Positions 33,036-42,440 of a DNA stretch of 64,000 nt are shown here, piece by piece; position 1 is the stretch's first letter; every line of letters starts with the position of its first letter. The notes under the pieces are model-generated. The model was not told the DNA's origin, did no database searches, and saw only the letters and a list, made by a program, of their open reading frames with translations. Both the position numbers and the translations under genes were made by a program. The stretch lies in contig JBCCGL010000001.1 of the NCBI GenBank assembly GCA_039029275.1, positions 124,001-188,000 on the forward strand, in the 5' to 3' direction. This DNA is from JBCCGL01 sp039029275 (GTDB taxonomy: Bacteria > Pseudomonadota > Gammaproteobacteria > JBCCGL01).

Positions 33036-34106
33036 ATGCCACTGGTTCAGAATACCGAGCTGCCCACGTTTTCGCGTCTGCGCGGGACCGGGCTGGAAGT
33101 ACTCACACCCGAGCGGGCCGCACGACAAGATATTCGCGAAATTCACATCGGCGTGCTCAATCTGATGCCCGACGCGGCCCTCGAAGCCACCGAACGCCAG
33201 TTTTTTCGCCTGCTCGGTTCGAGCAATCGCATCGCCCAATTTCACGTGCACCCGTTTACGGTTGCGGGCGTGGTGCGCGGCGAAAACGCGCAGGCGCACA
33301 TCGACGCTCACTATATGCGCTTCAGCGAGGTGGTGGATTCCGGCCTCGACGCGCTGATCGTCACCGGTGCTAATCCCGCCAATCCGGATATCACAAAAGA
33401 AGGATTCTGGACGCGCATGCTCGATGTTATCGACTGGGCGACAGAAAATGTTTGCTCGACATTTTTCTCGTGTCTGGCCACACACGCGGTGATTCAGCAC
33501 TACCATGGGATCGAGCGCGTCAAGCTGCCAGAAAAACGCTGGGGGGTTTATTCGCACCGCGTCACTGACCAACCGCACCCGCTGGTCGGGACAATCAACA
33601 CGCGCTTCGACGCCCCGCACTCACACGTTTACGACGTCAGCCCGCAGCAGGCACGCGATGCCGGCTGGCGCGTGTTGGCAGAGGGTGAAGTGTCTGGCTT
33701 GTATCTTGCCACGAGTGCGGATGGCTTTCGGCACGTGTACTGTCAGGGCCATCCGGAGTACGACATCAACAGCCTGCTCAAAGAGTACAAACGCGAGTTG
33801 AACCGCTTCGTCGCAGGCATTCGCGACAAGCCGCCGTTTCCTGAAAACTACTTCCCCGCCGGCGCGCTCGAATTTCTCGACGCTTATTTGAGTGATGTGG
33901 AAACCGCGCTCGGGCAAAAGTCTGTTGCGCCAACGCTGGATGAATCGGAATTACTGCCGCTACTTGAAAACACGTGGAGCGATACCGGTCGTGCTATCTT
34001 CAACAACTGGCTGGGGCTGGTGTACCAGATCACACACCACGACCGCAAAATTCCGTTTATGGAGGGTGTCGATCCGCAAGACCCCCTGGGCCTGCGCGCA
34101 CGCTAA
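33036..34106 (+). CDS. metA: Homoserine O-succinyltransferase
   Basis: This 356-residue MetA-family enzyme (glutamine-amidotransferase-like fold) makes O-succinyl- (or O-acetyl-) homoserine, the first step of methionine synthesis. Visible family blocks are IGVLNLMPDAALEATERQF, TGANP, FFSCLATHA with the probable acyl-accepting Cys (about 145), KRWGVYSHRV, HSHVYDV and GHPEYD. Acyl-donor choice cannot be told here; the acetyl form cannot be excluded. A GGGG-rich ribosome site precedes the ATG. The DUF4426 gene follows. Confidence 0.93.
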   Translation: MPLVQNTELPTFSRLRGTGLEVLTPERAARQDIREIHIGVLNLMPDAALEATERQFFRLLGSSNRIAQFHVHPFTVAGVVRGENAQAHIDAHYMRFSEVVDSGLDALIVTGANPANPDITKEGFWTRMLDVIDWATENVCSTFFSCLATHAVIQHYHGIERVKLPEKRWGVYSHRVTDQPHPLVGTINTRFDAPHSHVYDVSPQQARDAGWRVLAEGEVSGLYLATSADGFRHVYCQGHPEYDINSLLKEYKRELNRFVAGIRDKPPFPENYFPAGALEFLDAYLSDVETALGQKSVAPTLDESELLPLLENTWSDTGRAIFNNWLGLVYQITHHDRKIPFMEGVDPQDPLGLRAR

Positions 34107-34188
34107 ATCGCGCAGACACGAAATGAACTTTCGCGGGCCTGAGAACTCTATCATGTGCCTTTAGCCAAGACGCCACTTGAACTGAATA

Positions 34189-34668
34189 GTGAACAGCCAA
34201 GATTCCATTAGCCGACTCCTGATTACGCACTGCATTGCGCTGACTGCAATTGTCCTGTCAGCGCTGCTGTCCACTCCGGCACTGGCGAACTCGACTCGGG
34301 ATTTTGGCGATCACGTCGTGCACTGTAAGGCGTTGTCGAGTACCGCGCTTGATGCCACTGTCGCTGAACGTTTGCAAATCACACCAGACGAATCGCTCGG
34401 ACTGATCAATGTTGCCATCATGCGAAAGACCGATTCCGACGCGATGGGAGAGTCTGTATCTGGTCGCGTAACTGCGCACTGGAGTGATCTGAGCGGAATG
34501 ATGGGCGCAATTCCGATGCGCGAAGTGCGCGACAAGAATATGATTTTTTACGTCGGCGAAGTCGATTTCACTGCGGGAGGGATGTACACATTCGACATCC
34601 TGATCAGCATTGATGACAGTCGCCCGCCCTACCAAGTCACCTTCAACAAGCAATTTTCGGATAGCTAA
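34189..34668 (+). CDS. DUF4426 exported protein
   Basis: This 159-residue protein has a signal peptide (about 10-33, cleavage near ALANS) and one DUF4426 domain beginning FGDHVVHCKALSSTAL. The family is periplasmic, of unknown function, and frequent near methionine-biosynthesis genes in gammaproteobacteria; here it follows metA after 82 bases. The start codon is GTG at 34189. Confidence 0.82.
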   Translation: MNSQDSISRLLITHCIALTAIVLSALLSTPALANSTRDFGDHVVHCKALSSTALDATVAERLQITPDESLGLINVAIMRKTDSDAMGESVSGRVTAHWSDLSGMMGAIPMREVRDKNMIFYVGEVDFTAGGMYTFDILISIDDSRPPYQVTFNKQFSDS

Positions 34669-34794
34669 GCTACCGAAACCCTTCAATTTAAGCCTAGTTG
34701 TGTTATTGTCCGCGCGCCGAATACTTGCGTGAACGGCCGCGTGTCTTCGCAACTGTTTACGCGCAATTATCCAACCCTATACCCGGAGTACTCA

Positions 34795-35127
34795 ATGGCT
34801 GCGAAAAAACCCGCAACTACCGCAAAAAAACCGCCGACAAAATCCGAGATTCTCAATCACATCGCCGCAGAAACCGATCTCAGCCGAAAACAGGTCTCTG
34901 CAGTTATGGACTCCCTCAGCGGGCTGATCGAGAAAAACGTCAAGCCGCGCGGCGCCGGGGTATTTAACGTGCCCGGTCTGATGAAAATCAAAGTGGTTAA
35001 AAAGCCGGCTACCAAAGCACGCAAAGGGATCAACCCGTTCACCGGTGAGGAGACCGTGTTCAAAGCCAAACCAGCGCGTAAGGCGGTTAAAATCCTGCCC
35101 CTGAAAGGCCTTAAAGATATGGTCTGA
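34795..35127 (+). CDS. HU/IHF-family histone-like DNA-binding protein
   Basis: The start is ATG at 34795, with GGAG upstream; the frame is open further upstream, but that part is not protein-like. The 110-residue product has a Lys/Ala/Pro-rich N-terminal tail (AAKKPATTAKKPPTKSE), then an HU fold (ILNHIAAETDLSRKQVSAVM, GAGVFNVPGLMKIKV, and the DNA-minor-groove arm with GINPFTGEETVFKA). It is expected to bend and compact DNA. A bidirectional terminator follows. Confidence 0.9.
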   Translation: MAAKKPATTAKKPPTKSEILNHIAAETDLSRKQVSAVMDSLSGLIEKNVKPRGAGVFNVPGLMKIKVVKKPATKARKGINPFTGEETVFKAKPARKAVKILPLKGLKDMV

Positions 35128-35149
35128 GGCAACCCGCCTAAAGCGTTAC

Positions 35150-35179
35150 AAAAACGGCTCCTGAATGGAGCCGTTTTTT
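35150..35179. terminator. Bidirectional intrinsic terminator
   Basis: An 8-bp GC-rich stem ACGGCTCC / GGAGCCGT with a short loop is flanked by A-run and T-run, so it can end both the HU-like gene (plus) and the TerB gene (minus), whose stop codon abuts it. Confidence 0.92.
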
Positions 35180-35645
35180 ATTGCGAGGCCGACAGTTGCT
35201 GCTGGGCGCGGAGCTTGGCCTGAATGAATTCCTGATGCGAGAGATAAATCAGCTCTGCGATTTTGCGCAGTACGTAATCCTCGTAGCGGTCGATACGCCC
35301 GTCTGCAAGCGCTACGCGCCAGAGTTGCTGCATTAAATCCTGCTTCTGCTGCTGCGAATAGTTGTCGTGCACCAGACTCGTAAATCCGTGCAGTGACGTC
35401 GATGTTGTGCTTTGCTCGCGCGCGACCACGATCAGCGCCTGCAACGACCGTTCGTCGATGTCCAACACGCTGCGTAAGTAATCCAGCACACGCGTTTCTT
35501 CGTCATCACTGAAATCGAAATCGGCGCGACCTACCTCAATCAGCAACGCAGCGGCGGCAATCTCGGTGCCATGCGAATGCTCATCGTCGGGGTCGTCTTC
35601 GGCGGCAATATAGTCGTTAAAAAACTGTTTAACAGAAGCGAGCAT
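35178..35645 (-). CDS. TerB-family protein
   Basis: This 155-residue soluble helical protein has two acidic Ca/Mg-type motifs of the TerB fold (EVGRADFDFSDDEE and ALADGRIDRYEDYVLRKIAELI). The family is named from tellurite resistance and is thought to sense metal or act at the membrane, but no other ter gene is present. The start is set at ATG 35645 (MLASVKQFF), which fits related proteins; the frame extends upstream. Confidence 0.85.
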   Translation of the reverse strand: MLASVKQFFNDYIAAEDDPDDEHSHGTEIAAAALLIEVGRADFDFSDDEETRVLDYLRSVLDIDERSLQALIVVAREQSTTSTSLHGFTSLVHDNYSQQQKQDLMQQLWRVALADGRIDRYEDYVLRKIAELIYLSHQEFIQAKLRAQQQLSASQ

Positions 35646-35879
35646 AGTGTGTGTCGTCTCGACGGATTGATTTGGGTCCACGTAAGTGAAGCGAATAGTT
35701 GCATAAATTCTTCCGTTCATCGAGACAGTTGCACTTTGTTGCACCCTTGTAACCCCGTTAAATCACGGGTGGGGCAGAATCCTTGAGTGGACAAAAGCTG
35801 CTACTATTAAGAGCTTGCGTCCCAAAACCTGAAACTCTTGGAGCAATCGCGATCAGGATTGATCAAAAAGAAAATAAGT

Positions 35880-36770
35880 ATGAATACACTCGCATCCATT
35901 CCCGATAATGTTTCATCACTCACGCGACTCAGTACCCCCATCAATGTGGTGTTGGCGCTGCTGATTGGTTACGCGCTGGCAAGCATCGTACTCGGCCTGC
36001 TGGACCGCCCGACCAGCAGCACTGCGCCGGTCACGCAAAACACGTCTGGCAACGCACGCGCGGCGTCACCGCAGCAGGTCGCGAGTCAAATCGCAAACGC
36101 ACATTTATTTGGTCGCGCGACAGCGAAACCAGTGGTAAAAGAAGAACCTGTGCAGCAAGACGCACCCGAAACCAAACTCAATCTTACGTTGCACGGCGTG
36201 CTGGCGTATGACCCACCGGAGAACGCGCTGGCGATTATCAGCTCGGGAGGTCAGCGCGAAACGATCTACGCCATCGGGGACAAGATTGTCGGAAACACAA
36301 CGCTGCGTGCCGTGCATGCCGATCGCGTGATTATTCGCCGCTCTGGCAAAGACGAAACGCTGCGACTCCCTGAGAAAGTCGCGGCACTGGGTAATGTGCA
36401 AACAAGCAGCACCACCACCAGCGCTGCATCCAGTTCTGCGTCTGCCGGCACTGATCTGCCCACCGATCCCAAAGAACTGCGCGACCGCCTGGTTAAGGAA
36501 CCTTCGATGATGGCCGATCTCGTCACCATGCGGCCGTATAAGCGTGACGGTCAGTTGATCGGATTTCGCATCCAGCCACGCAAAAACCCCGAACTTTTGC
36601 GCAGCTTCGGGATAGAGGCAGGTGACGTTATCACCTCGGTCAACGGCACCCCGCTGACAAGTAACCGCGAAGGTATCACCGCGCTTAGCAAATTGCGTAA
36701 AGCGACAAGTGTCGACCTATTGGTGTTGCGGGCGGGCGCTGAAATCCCGATCTCAGTTTCACTGGAATAA
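35880..36770 (+). CDS. gspC: Type II secretion protein C, PulC/GspC
   Basis: This 296-residue inner-membrane protein has one transmembrane helix (about 18-40). The periplasmic HR domain that contacts the secretin is KLNLTLHGVLAYDPPENALAI, and the C-terminal PDZ-like domain includes GIEAGDVITSVNGTPL. It couples the inner-membrane platform to GspD. The ATG at 35880 is chosen over a TTG 14 codons upstream. It is the first gene of the gsp block. Confidence 0.9.
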   Translation: MNTLASIPDNVSSLTRLSTPINVVLALLIGYALASIVLGLLDRPTSSTAPVTQNTSGNARAASPQQVASQIANAHLFGRATAKPVVKEEPVQQDAPETKLNLTLHGVLAYDPPENALAIISSGGQRETIYAIGDKIVGNTTLRAVHADRVIIRRSGKDETLRLPEKVAALGNVQTSSTTTSAASSSASAGTDLPTDPKELRDRLVKEPSMMADLVTMRPYKRDGQLIGFRIQPRKNPELLRSFGIEAGDVITSVNGTPLTSNREGITALSKLRKATSVDLLVLRAGAEIPISVSLE

Positions 36771-36924
36771 ACGAGGCTTGATCAGAAAAAGCGTGCGCAT
36801 CACGACTTAACCGCCGTAAGCGCGAATCACGACTAACAATATAAGCTAAACTGTGGAATGATAAACACTTTTTCACCTAAACCACTGAGTCTGGCGTTTT
36901 CACGCATATGAGGCATCGAGTTCA

Positions 36925-39621
36925 TTGAAAACGCGTAACTGGCATTCATTTCTGCTGGCTGTTCTGCTCGCGATGGCTGCGCCATTCGCTGTCGCTGAAG
37001 AGGGCGAATTCACCCTCAGCCTGAAGAATTCTGACATTCACTCATTGATCGGAACAGTCTCCAAACAAACCGGTCGAAACTTTGTTGTTGACCCTCGGGT
37101 GAAAGCAAAGGTCACAGTCATTTCGTCACAACCGATGGGCGCGGACGAGCTCTACGAAGTCTTTCTGTCTGTGCTTCAAGTGCACGGTTTCTCGGCAGTG
37201 CCTACCGGCGACGTGATCAAGATCGTGCCGGACGTCAGCGCCAAACAGGGGCCCGTCCCGAACCTTGGTTCGGGCGGTGAGCGCGACCAGTTGGTCACGC
37301 ACGTGATCCGGATCGACAATGTACCCGCGGCGCAGCTGGTACCGATCCTGCGGCCGCTGGTGCCGCAACAAGGCCATCTCGCGGCCTATGCGTCAACCAA
37401 TTCGCTTGTTATCACGGATCGCGCAGCCAATATCCAGCGCCTGATCGGTATCATCAAGCGTATCGACCGCCCCGATAACGAAGAAATCGAGTTTGTACGA
37501 CTGCTGCACGCGTCGGCCACGGAAGTCGTGCGCATTCTTAATTCACTGCAAAAAACCGCCGGTGCTGCGCAAGCTGGCGGCGCCCCGGGTGCGACGCGCC
37601 TGGCCGCCGATGAGCGCACCAACAGCGTGCTGATCAGTGGTGATCGCGCCTCGCGCCTGCGCATGCGCGGGCTGATCGCGAGTCTCGACACGCCGCTCGA
37701 ATCGGGCGGAAACACCAAGGTGATCTACCTCAAGTACGCCAACGCGGTGGATCTCGCAACGATTCTCAAAGGTGTCTCTGCGGGGCAAGCCAAGGTCGGC
37801 GCGACCACCGGTTCTGGCACTTCGAGCGCTGCAGCGGGCAGTGCAGAAGCGGCGCAAGCTGCCGCCGCAGCCGCAGCACGACGCCGCGCCTCATCGAACA
37901 ACACTGCCGGCACGACGACAGTCGACATTCAGGCCGATGAACACACCAATGCGCTGATTATCACAGCGCCGCCGGACGAGATGCGCAACGTGCTCGCGGT
38001 CGTACGCCAGCTCGACATTCGACGGGCGCAGGTTTTGGTTGAAGCCATCATCGCCGAAATCTCGGACGATAAATCGCGCGAGCTTGGCGTCAGCTTCGGC
38101 GCCGATGGGCGCGGCAGCAACGACCCGGTCGGTTTCAGCAACCTTGGCGGTGGAGTGGATCAGGCCGCGGCGATCGGATCCGGCCTTGCCACATCGGTTG
38201 GTTCGGGTTTAAGCCTGGCCTTGGGCAGTTTCGATAACGACGGCACCAACTTCGGATTTTTGGTGCGTGCAATAGCATCGGATGCCAATAACAACATCCT
38301 GTCAACGCCGAGCCTGGTCACGCTCGACAATGAAGAAGCCGAGATCGTTGTCGGGCAGAACGTACCCTTTGTGACCGGTCAGACAACGTCCGCGAGTAAC
38401 GACAACCCGTTCCAGACGATCGAGCGACAGGACGTGGGCCTAACCTTAAAAGTTAAGCCGCAAATCAACGAAGGCAGCTCAATCAAAATGGAGATCGATC
38501 AGGAGGTTTCGAATGTCACCAGCACGTCGCTGGCCTCCGACATCATCACCAATAAGCGTTCGATAAAAACCACTGTGCTGGTCGAGGACGGGCAGACGCT
38601 GGTGCTCGGTGGCCTGATTCAGGACGATCTGCGCGATACTCAGGAAAAAGTGCCGTTGCTGGGCGACATACCGCTGCTCGGACGCCTGTTCCAGTACCGC
38701 AACACGGTCAAGGCCAAGCAGAATCTGATGGTGTTTTTACACCCCACCATTCTGCAGGATCGCGACACCGCCGATTACTACAGCAGCGAGAAGTACAGCG
38801 CACTGCGCGCACGCCAGCTGGTCGCCGATGAAGAAGGGATCGGACTGCTCGAAGACGCAACACCGATCCTGCCGGAGCTGGAGGTAATTTTTAATGGTCG
38901 CAAACTCGGAGTAACCAGCTCGACGCAGCCACCAAAACCTGTAGCGGCACAGCCAACATCTCAGACAACTGAGGATAGCGGGACCTCCACAGTGGCCGTT
39001 GCAACGCCGGTGACAGCGCCCGCAATTGAACCGACGCCGGTTGTCGTGCCTGAGCCCGAAGTCGAACCCGTCGTCGTCGCAGCCGCCACCCCGAAATCTG
39101 AGCCGGAACCGGCAGCGGTCGAAGACACAACATCCAAGCCCGCGAATGACGTCGTCGAGCCGGCGCCGGAAATCGTGACAACCGAGACCGTAGCAAGCGC
39201 CCCGGAGCCGGAGGACGAGATTGAGATTTCCGGCCAGGTTACGCCCGCAGAGTCAAACACGGGCCCCGCCCGCGTGAACGGCCTGCGAATTGGTGAATGG
39301 CGCGAACATACCCGAATCGTCCTGGATATGGATGGCGACCCCGGTGAGCGCGTCGAACGTGTGCTCAATCCGGATGGATCGATATCGGTGACGCTGCGAG
39401 ACAGTCGCCTGCAAGCGGGGTTTGCAGTGCCGGATCGCGAGATTTTTCGGATCAAACAACTCGTGATCGATCAGCAGGAAAGCACGGTTTACATCCACGT
39501 TGTGCCGTCACAGTCTTCAATACTCACCTATCAAACACTGCCGCGAAACGACCAAGGCAACTATCGCTTCCTGATCGACGTCAAAAACGATACTTCGCTA
39601 GCGGCCAATCAGGAAGGCTGA
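36925..39621 (+). CDS. gspD: Type II secretion secretin GspD with extra C-terminal AMIN-like domain
   Basis: This 898-residue precursor starts at TTG 36925 and has a signal peptide to about residue 24. Periplasmic N0-N3 domains follow (N0 FTLSLKNSDIHSLIGTVSKQ), with a Gly/Ala/Ser-rich insertion in N3, and then the secretin barrel (about 370-620; VPFVTGQT, VEDGQTLVLGGLI, VPLLGDIPLLG). GspD usually ends soon after. Here a ~130-residue Pro/Val/Glu/Thr-rich linker leads to a beta domain at about 783-890 (VNGLRIGEWREHTRIVLDMDG), which looks like an AMIN domain. AMIN domains normally sit at the N-terminus of PilQ and of amidases and bind peptidoglycan. Confidence 0.92.
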   Translation: MKTRNWHSFLLAVLLAMAAPFAVAEEGEFTLSLKNSDIHSLIGTVSKQTGRNFVVDPRVKAKVTVISSQPMGADELYEVFLSVLQVHGFSAVPTGDVIKIVPDVSAKQGPVPNLGSGGERDQLVTHVIRIDNVPAAQLVPILRPLVPQQGHLAAYASTNSLVITDRAANIQRLIGIIKRIDRPDNEEIEFVRLLHASATEVVRILNSLQKTAGAAQAGGAPGATRLAADERTNSVLISGDRASRLRMRGLIASLDTPLESGGNTKVIYLKYANAVDLATILKGVSAGQAKVGATTGSGTSSAAAGSAEAAQAAAAAAARRRASSNNTAGTTTVDIQADEHTNALIITAPPDEMRNVLAVVRQLDIRRAQVLVEAIIAEISDDKSRELGVSFGADGRGSNDPVGFSNLGGGVDQAAAIGSGLATSVGSGLSLALGSFDNDGTNFGFLVRAIASDANNNILSTPSLVTLDNEEAEIVVGQNVPFVTGQTTSASNDNPFQTIERQDVGLTLKVKPQINEGSSIKMEIDQEVSNVTSTSLASDIITNKRSIKTTVLVEDGQTLVLGGLIQDDLRDTQEKVPLLGDIPLLGRLFQYRNTVKAKQNLMVFLHPTILQDRDTADYYSSEKYSALRARQLVADEEGIGLLEDATPILPELEVIFNGRKLGVTSSTQPPKPVAAQPTSQTTEDSGTSTVAVATPVTAPAIEPTPVVVPEPEVEPVVVAAATPKSEPEPAAVEDTTSKPANDVVEPAPEIVTTETVASAPEPEDEIEISGQVTPAESNTGPARVNGLRIGEWREHTRIVLDMDGDPGERVERVLNPDGSISVTLRDSRLQAGFAVPDREIFRIKQLVIDQQESTVYIHVVPSQSSILTYQTLPRNDQGNYRFLIDVKNDTSLAANQEG

Positions 39622-39626
39622 TCGCT

Positions 39627-41162
39627 ATGGTCGCGAGCGCTGAAGACCCAAACGACCTCACCACACCCGAGCCAACATCGAACGGCCGGCGCGCTCTACC
39701 CTACGTGTTTGCCAAACGCCACGGCGTGCTTGTTCAGGAGTCGGGTGACGAATCTGTCGATCTTGTTCATCGCCCTAACGTGAGCACGGCGGCGCTGCTG
39801 GAGGCACGGCGTGCTCTGGGTAAAAAACTCAATCTCAAAGAAGTGCCTGCGGATGCCTTTGATGCGCTGTTGACCCAGCGCTATGAGAGTGAATCGGGTC
39901 AGGCGATGGATATCATCGACGACCTCGGCGACGAACTCGATATTTCGCGGCTGGCGGAGAGTATGCCGGAGCCGGAAGACCTGATGGAGTCAGAAGACGA
40001 TGCCCCTGTCATTCGTCTGATCAACGCCATGTTGACCGAGGCAACCCGCAAGAACGCCTCGGATATTCACATCGAGCCGTTCGAAAAGCGCCTCAACATC
40101 CGTTTTCGCGTCGACGGGGTCATGCAGGCGCTACTGGAGCCGCCGCGGGCAATCGCACCGCTCATTATTTCGCGTATTAAAGTCATGGCGAAGCTTGATA
40201 TCGCAGAAAAACGCCTGCCACAGGACGGACGCATCTCGCTGCGTGTGGCCGGACGGCCTGTCGACGTGCGGGTCTCGACTCTTCCCTCCGGTCACGGTGA
40301 ACGCGTGGTGCTGCGACTGCTCGACAAACAGGCGGGTCGACTGGATCTGGAACATTTGGGCATGTCGACATCCGCGCGCGAGCACATCAATCAGGTGCTG
40401 AAAATGCCGCACGGCATAATGCTTGTTACCGGGCCAACCGGCTCGGGTAAAACCACCTCGCTTTACGCCGCGCTGACCAAACTCAACACGACTCGCAGTA
40501 CAATTCTCACCGTCGAAGACCCGATCGAATACTACCTCGACGGCATCGGTCAAACGCAGGTCAACACCAAAGTCGAACTCGATTTTGCCCGCGGCCTTCG
40601 CGCGATCCTGCGTCAGGATCCGGACGTGGTGATGGTGGGCGAAATTCGCGATCTGGAAACCGCCGAGATCGCGGTGCAGGCCAGCTTGACCGGTCACCTC
40701 GTGCTCTCAACCTTGCACACCAATAGCGCCGTTGGCGCAGTAACACGTCTGCGCGACATGGGCGTCGAGCCATTCTTGCTATCGTCGAGTTTGGTCGGGG
40801 TGGTCGCGCAGCGACTCGTTCGCATGCTTTGCCCGCAGTGTAAACAAGCACGCGCACCGAGTATGCGTGAGTGCGAAACTCTGGGAATCGACGCCACCGA
40901 CCTCGACGAGGTACCCAGCATTTACGTGCCAAAGGGTTGCGAGCACTGCAGCCAATCCGGTTACATCGGGCGCAGCGGGATTTATGAGGTCATCCCTATC
41001 GACGATCAAATGCGCAACATGATTCACGATGGTGCCAGCGAAGCCGAGTTGGAAGCGCACGCGCGCACCTACACTCGCGGCATAAACGATGATGCGCGCC
41101 GCCGCGTTCTGCTCGCTGAAACGTCGCTGGAAGAAGTACTCCGCGTTACCCGCGAAGCCTAG
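39627..41162 (+). CDS. gspE: Type II secretion ATPase GspE
   Basis: This 511-residue cytoplasmic secretion ATPase has the N1E domain, Walker A GPTGSGKTTSLYAAL (about 269), the Asp box EDPIEYYLDGIGQTQVN, Walker B VMVGEIRDLETAEIA, and the His-box region LSTLHTNSAVGAVTRL. A CxxC-x29-CxxC-type zinc-binding insert (CPQC and CEHC) is present. It powers pseudopilus assembly. The start lies five bases after the gspD stop with a GGAAGG ribosome site. Confidence 0.95.
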   Translation: MVASAEDPNDLTTPEPTSNGRRALPYVFAKRHGVLVQESGDESVDLVHRPNVSTAALLEARRALGKKLNLKEVPADAFDALLTQRYESESGQAMDIIDDLGDELDISRLAESMPEPEDLMESEDDAPVIRLINAMLTEATRKNASDIHIEPFEKRLNIRFRVDGVMQALLEPPRAIAPLIISRIKVMAKLDIAEKRLPQDGRISLRVAGRPVDVRVSTLPSGHGERVVLRLLDKQAGRLDLEHLGMSTSAREHINQVLKMPHGIMLVTGPTGSGKTTSLYAALTKLNTTRSTILTVEDPIEYYLDGIGQTQVNTKVELDFARGLRAILRQDPDVVMVGEIRDLETAEIAVQASLTGHLVLSTLHTNSAVGAVTRLRDMGVEPFLLSSSLVGVVAQRLVRMLCPQCKQARAPSMRECETLGIDATDLDEVPSIYVPKGCEHCSQSGYIGRSGIYEVIPIDDQMRNMIHDGASEAELEAHARTYTRGINDDARRRVLLAETSLEEVLRVTREA

Positions 41163-41183
41163 CTGTTTGTTGAAATTCTACGC

Positions 41184-42398
41184 ATGCCTGCTTTTGAATA
41201 CTCGGCGCTGGACACTAACGGCAAAGAACAAAAAGGCGTTCTCGAAGGTGATACCGCGCGCCAGATTCGCCAACAGCTACGCGAGAAAAAACTAACACCC
41301 CTGAGCGTTACCGAGGGCGCCGCCAAAGCGACGCAAACGAGCACTGGCAGCGGATTTCGCGGCAGCATCAGCACCACAGATTTAGCCCTCGTGACTCGAC
41401 AACTGGCGACGCTGGCATCGTCGGGCACACCGGTTGAAGAAGCGCTCGCAGCGGTCAGTCGGCAAACCGAAAAACAGCGTGTAAAGACCCTGTTGCTGTC
41501 GGTTCGCTCAAAAGTGTTGGAGGGTCATTCGCTCGCCGACAGCCTCAGCGAATTCCCCAAGGTATTCCCGGAAATTTACCGCGCAACGGTCGCCGCCGGT
41601 GAGCAATCCGGTCACCTTGAAGGCGTTCTCGAACGACTCGCTGATCACACCGAAGAGCGGCAAGCCACACAGGCGTCGATCAGCAAGGCGCTGATTTACC
41701 CCGCCGGGCTTATCGTGTTTTCAATTCTGATCGTTGGTCTGCTCCTGGCTTATGTGGTACCGGATGTGGTGCAGATTTTCGAGGAGATGGATCAGGAATT
41801 GCCGACCATGACGATTATCGTTCTGGCGATGAGCGACCTCACCCGCAACTGGGGCGTAATCGCTTTGATCGTTGTTGTACTTGCGGTCATCGCGTTTCAA
41901 CGCGCGATGCGAAATGAAGAGGTCAAATACCGGGTGCACACGGTTTTTCTGCGCATGCCGATTTTCAAGCGCTTGATCCGTTACTCCAACAGCGCGCAGT
42001 TTGCGCGCACGTTGAGCATTCTGGCATCGAGCGGTGTACCGGTCCTCGATGCATTGAATATTGCATCGGACGTACTCACCAACCGGCCGATGCGACTTGC
42101 CGTTCGAGAGGCCGCGGTTCAGGTACGCGAGGGCGCCAGCCTGAACAAATCGCTGGAAAAAACCGGGCACTTCCCACCGATGATGCTTCACCTGATTGCC
42201 AGCGGTGAATCATCCGGGCGATTGAGTCAAATGCTGGAAAAAGCGGCGACACATCAAGAGCGCGAACTCAACTCGGCAATCGCGATTTTTCTTGGCCTGT
42301 TTCAGCCCATGATCGTTCTGATTATGGGTGGCGTTGTATTGTTTATCGTGCTCGCGATTTTGATGCCGATTATGCAGCTTAACCAGCTCGTCCAATAA
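41184..42398 (+). CDS. gspF: Type II secretion inner-membrane platform protein GspF
   Basis: This 404-residue protein has the two-fold repeated GspF/PilC domain (about 70-195 and 275-395) with three transmembrane segments (about 170-190, 215-240, 370-395). N-terminal MPAFEYSALDTNGKEQKGVLEGD is typical. It binds GspE and shapes the pseudopilus base. It is the last gsp gene in the window; the next gene is nudC, not gspG. Confidence 0.95.
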   Translation: MPAFEYSALDTNGKEQKGVLEGDTARQIRQQLREKKLTPLSVTEGAAKATQTSTGSGFRGSISTTDLALVTRQLATLASSGTPVEEALAAVSRQTEKQRVKTLLLSVRSKVLEGHSLADSLSEFPKVFPEIYRATVAAGEQSGHLEGVLERLADHTEERQATQASISKALIYPAGLIVFSILIVGLLLAYVVPDVVQIFEEMDQELPTMTIIVLAMSDLTRNWGVIALIVVVLAVIAFQRAMRNEEVKYRVHTVFLRMPIFKRLIRYSNSAQFARTLSILASSGVPVLDALNIASDVLTNRPMRLAVREAAVQVREGASLNKSLEKTGHFPPMMLHLIASGESSGRLSQMLEKAATHQERELNSAIAIFLGLFQPMIVLIMGGVVLFIVLAILMPIMQLNQLVQ

Positions 42399-42440
42399 GC
42401 CTGACTTGACTCAAACCGGTTCATCCAACAATCTGCGGCC

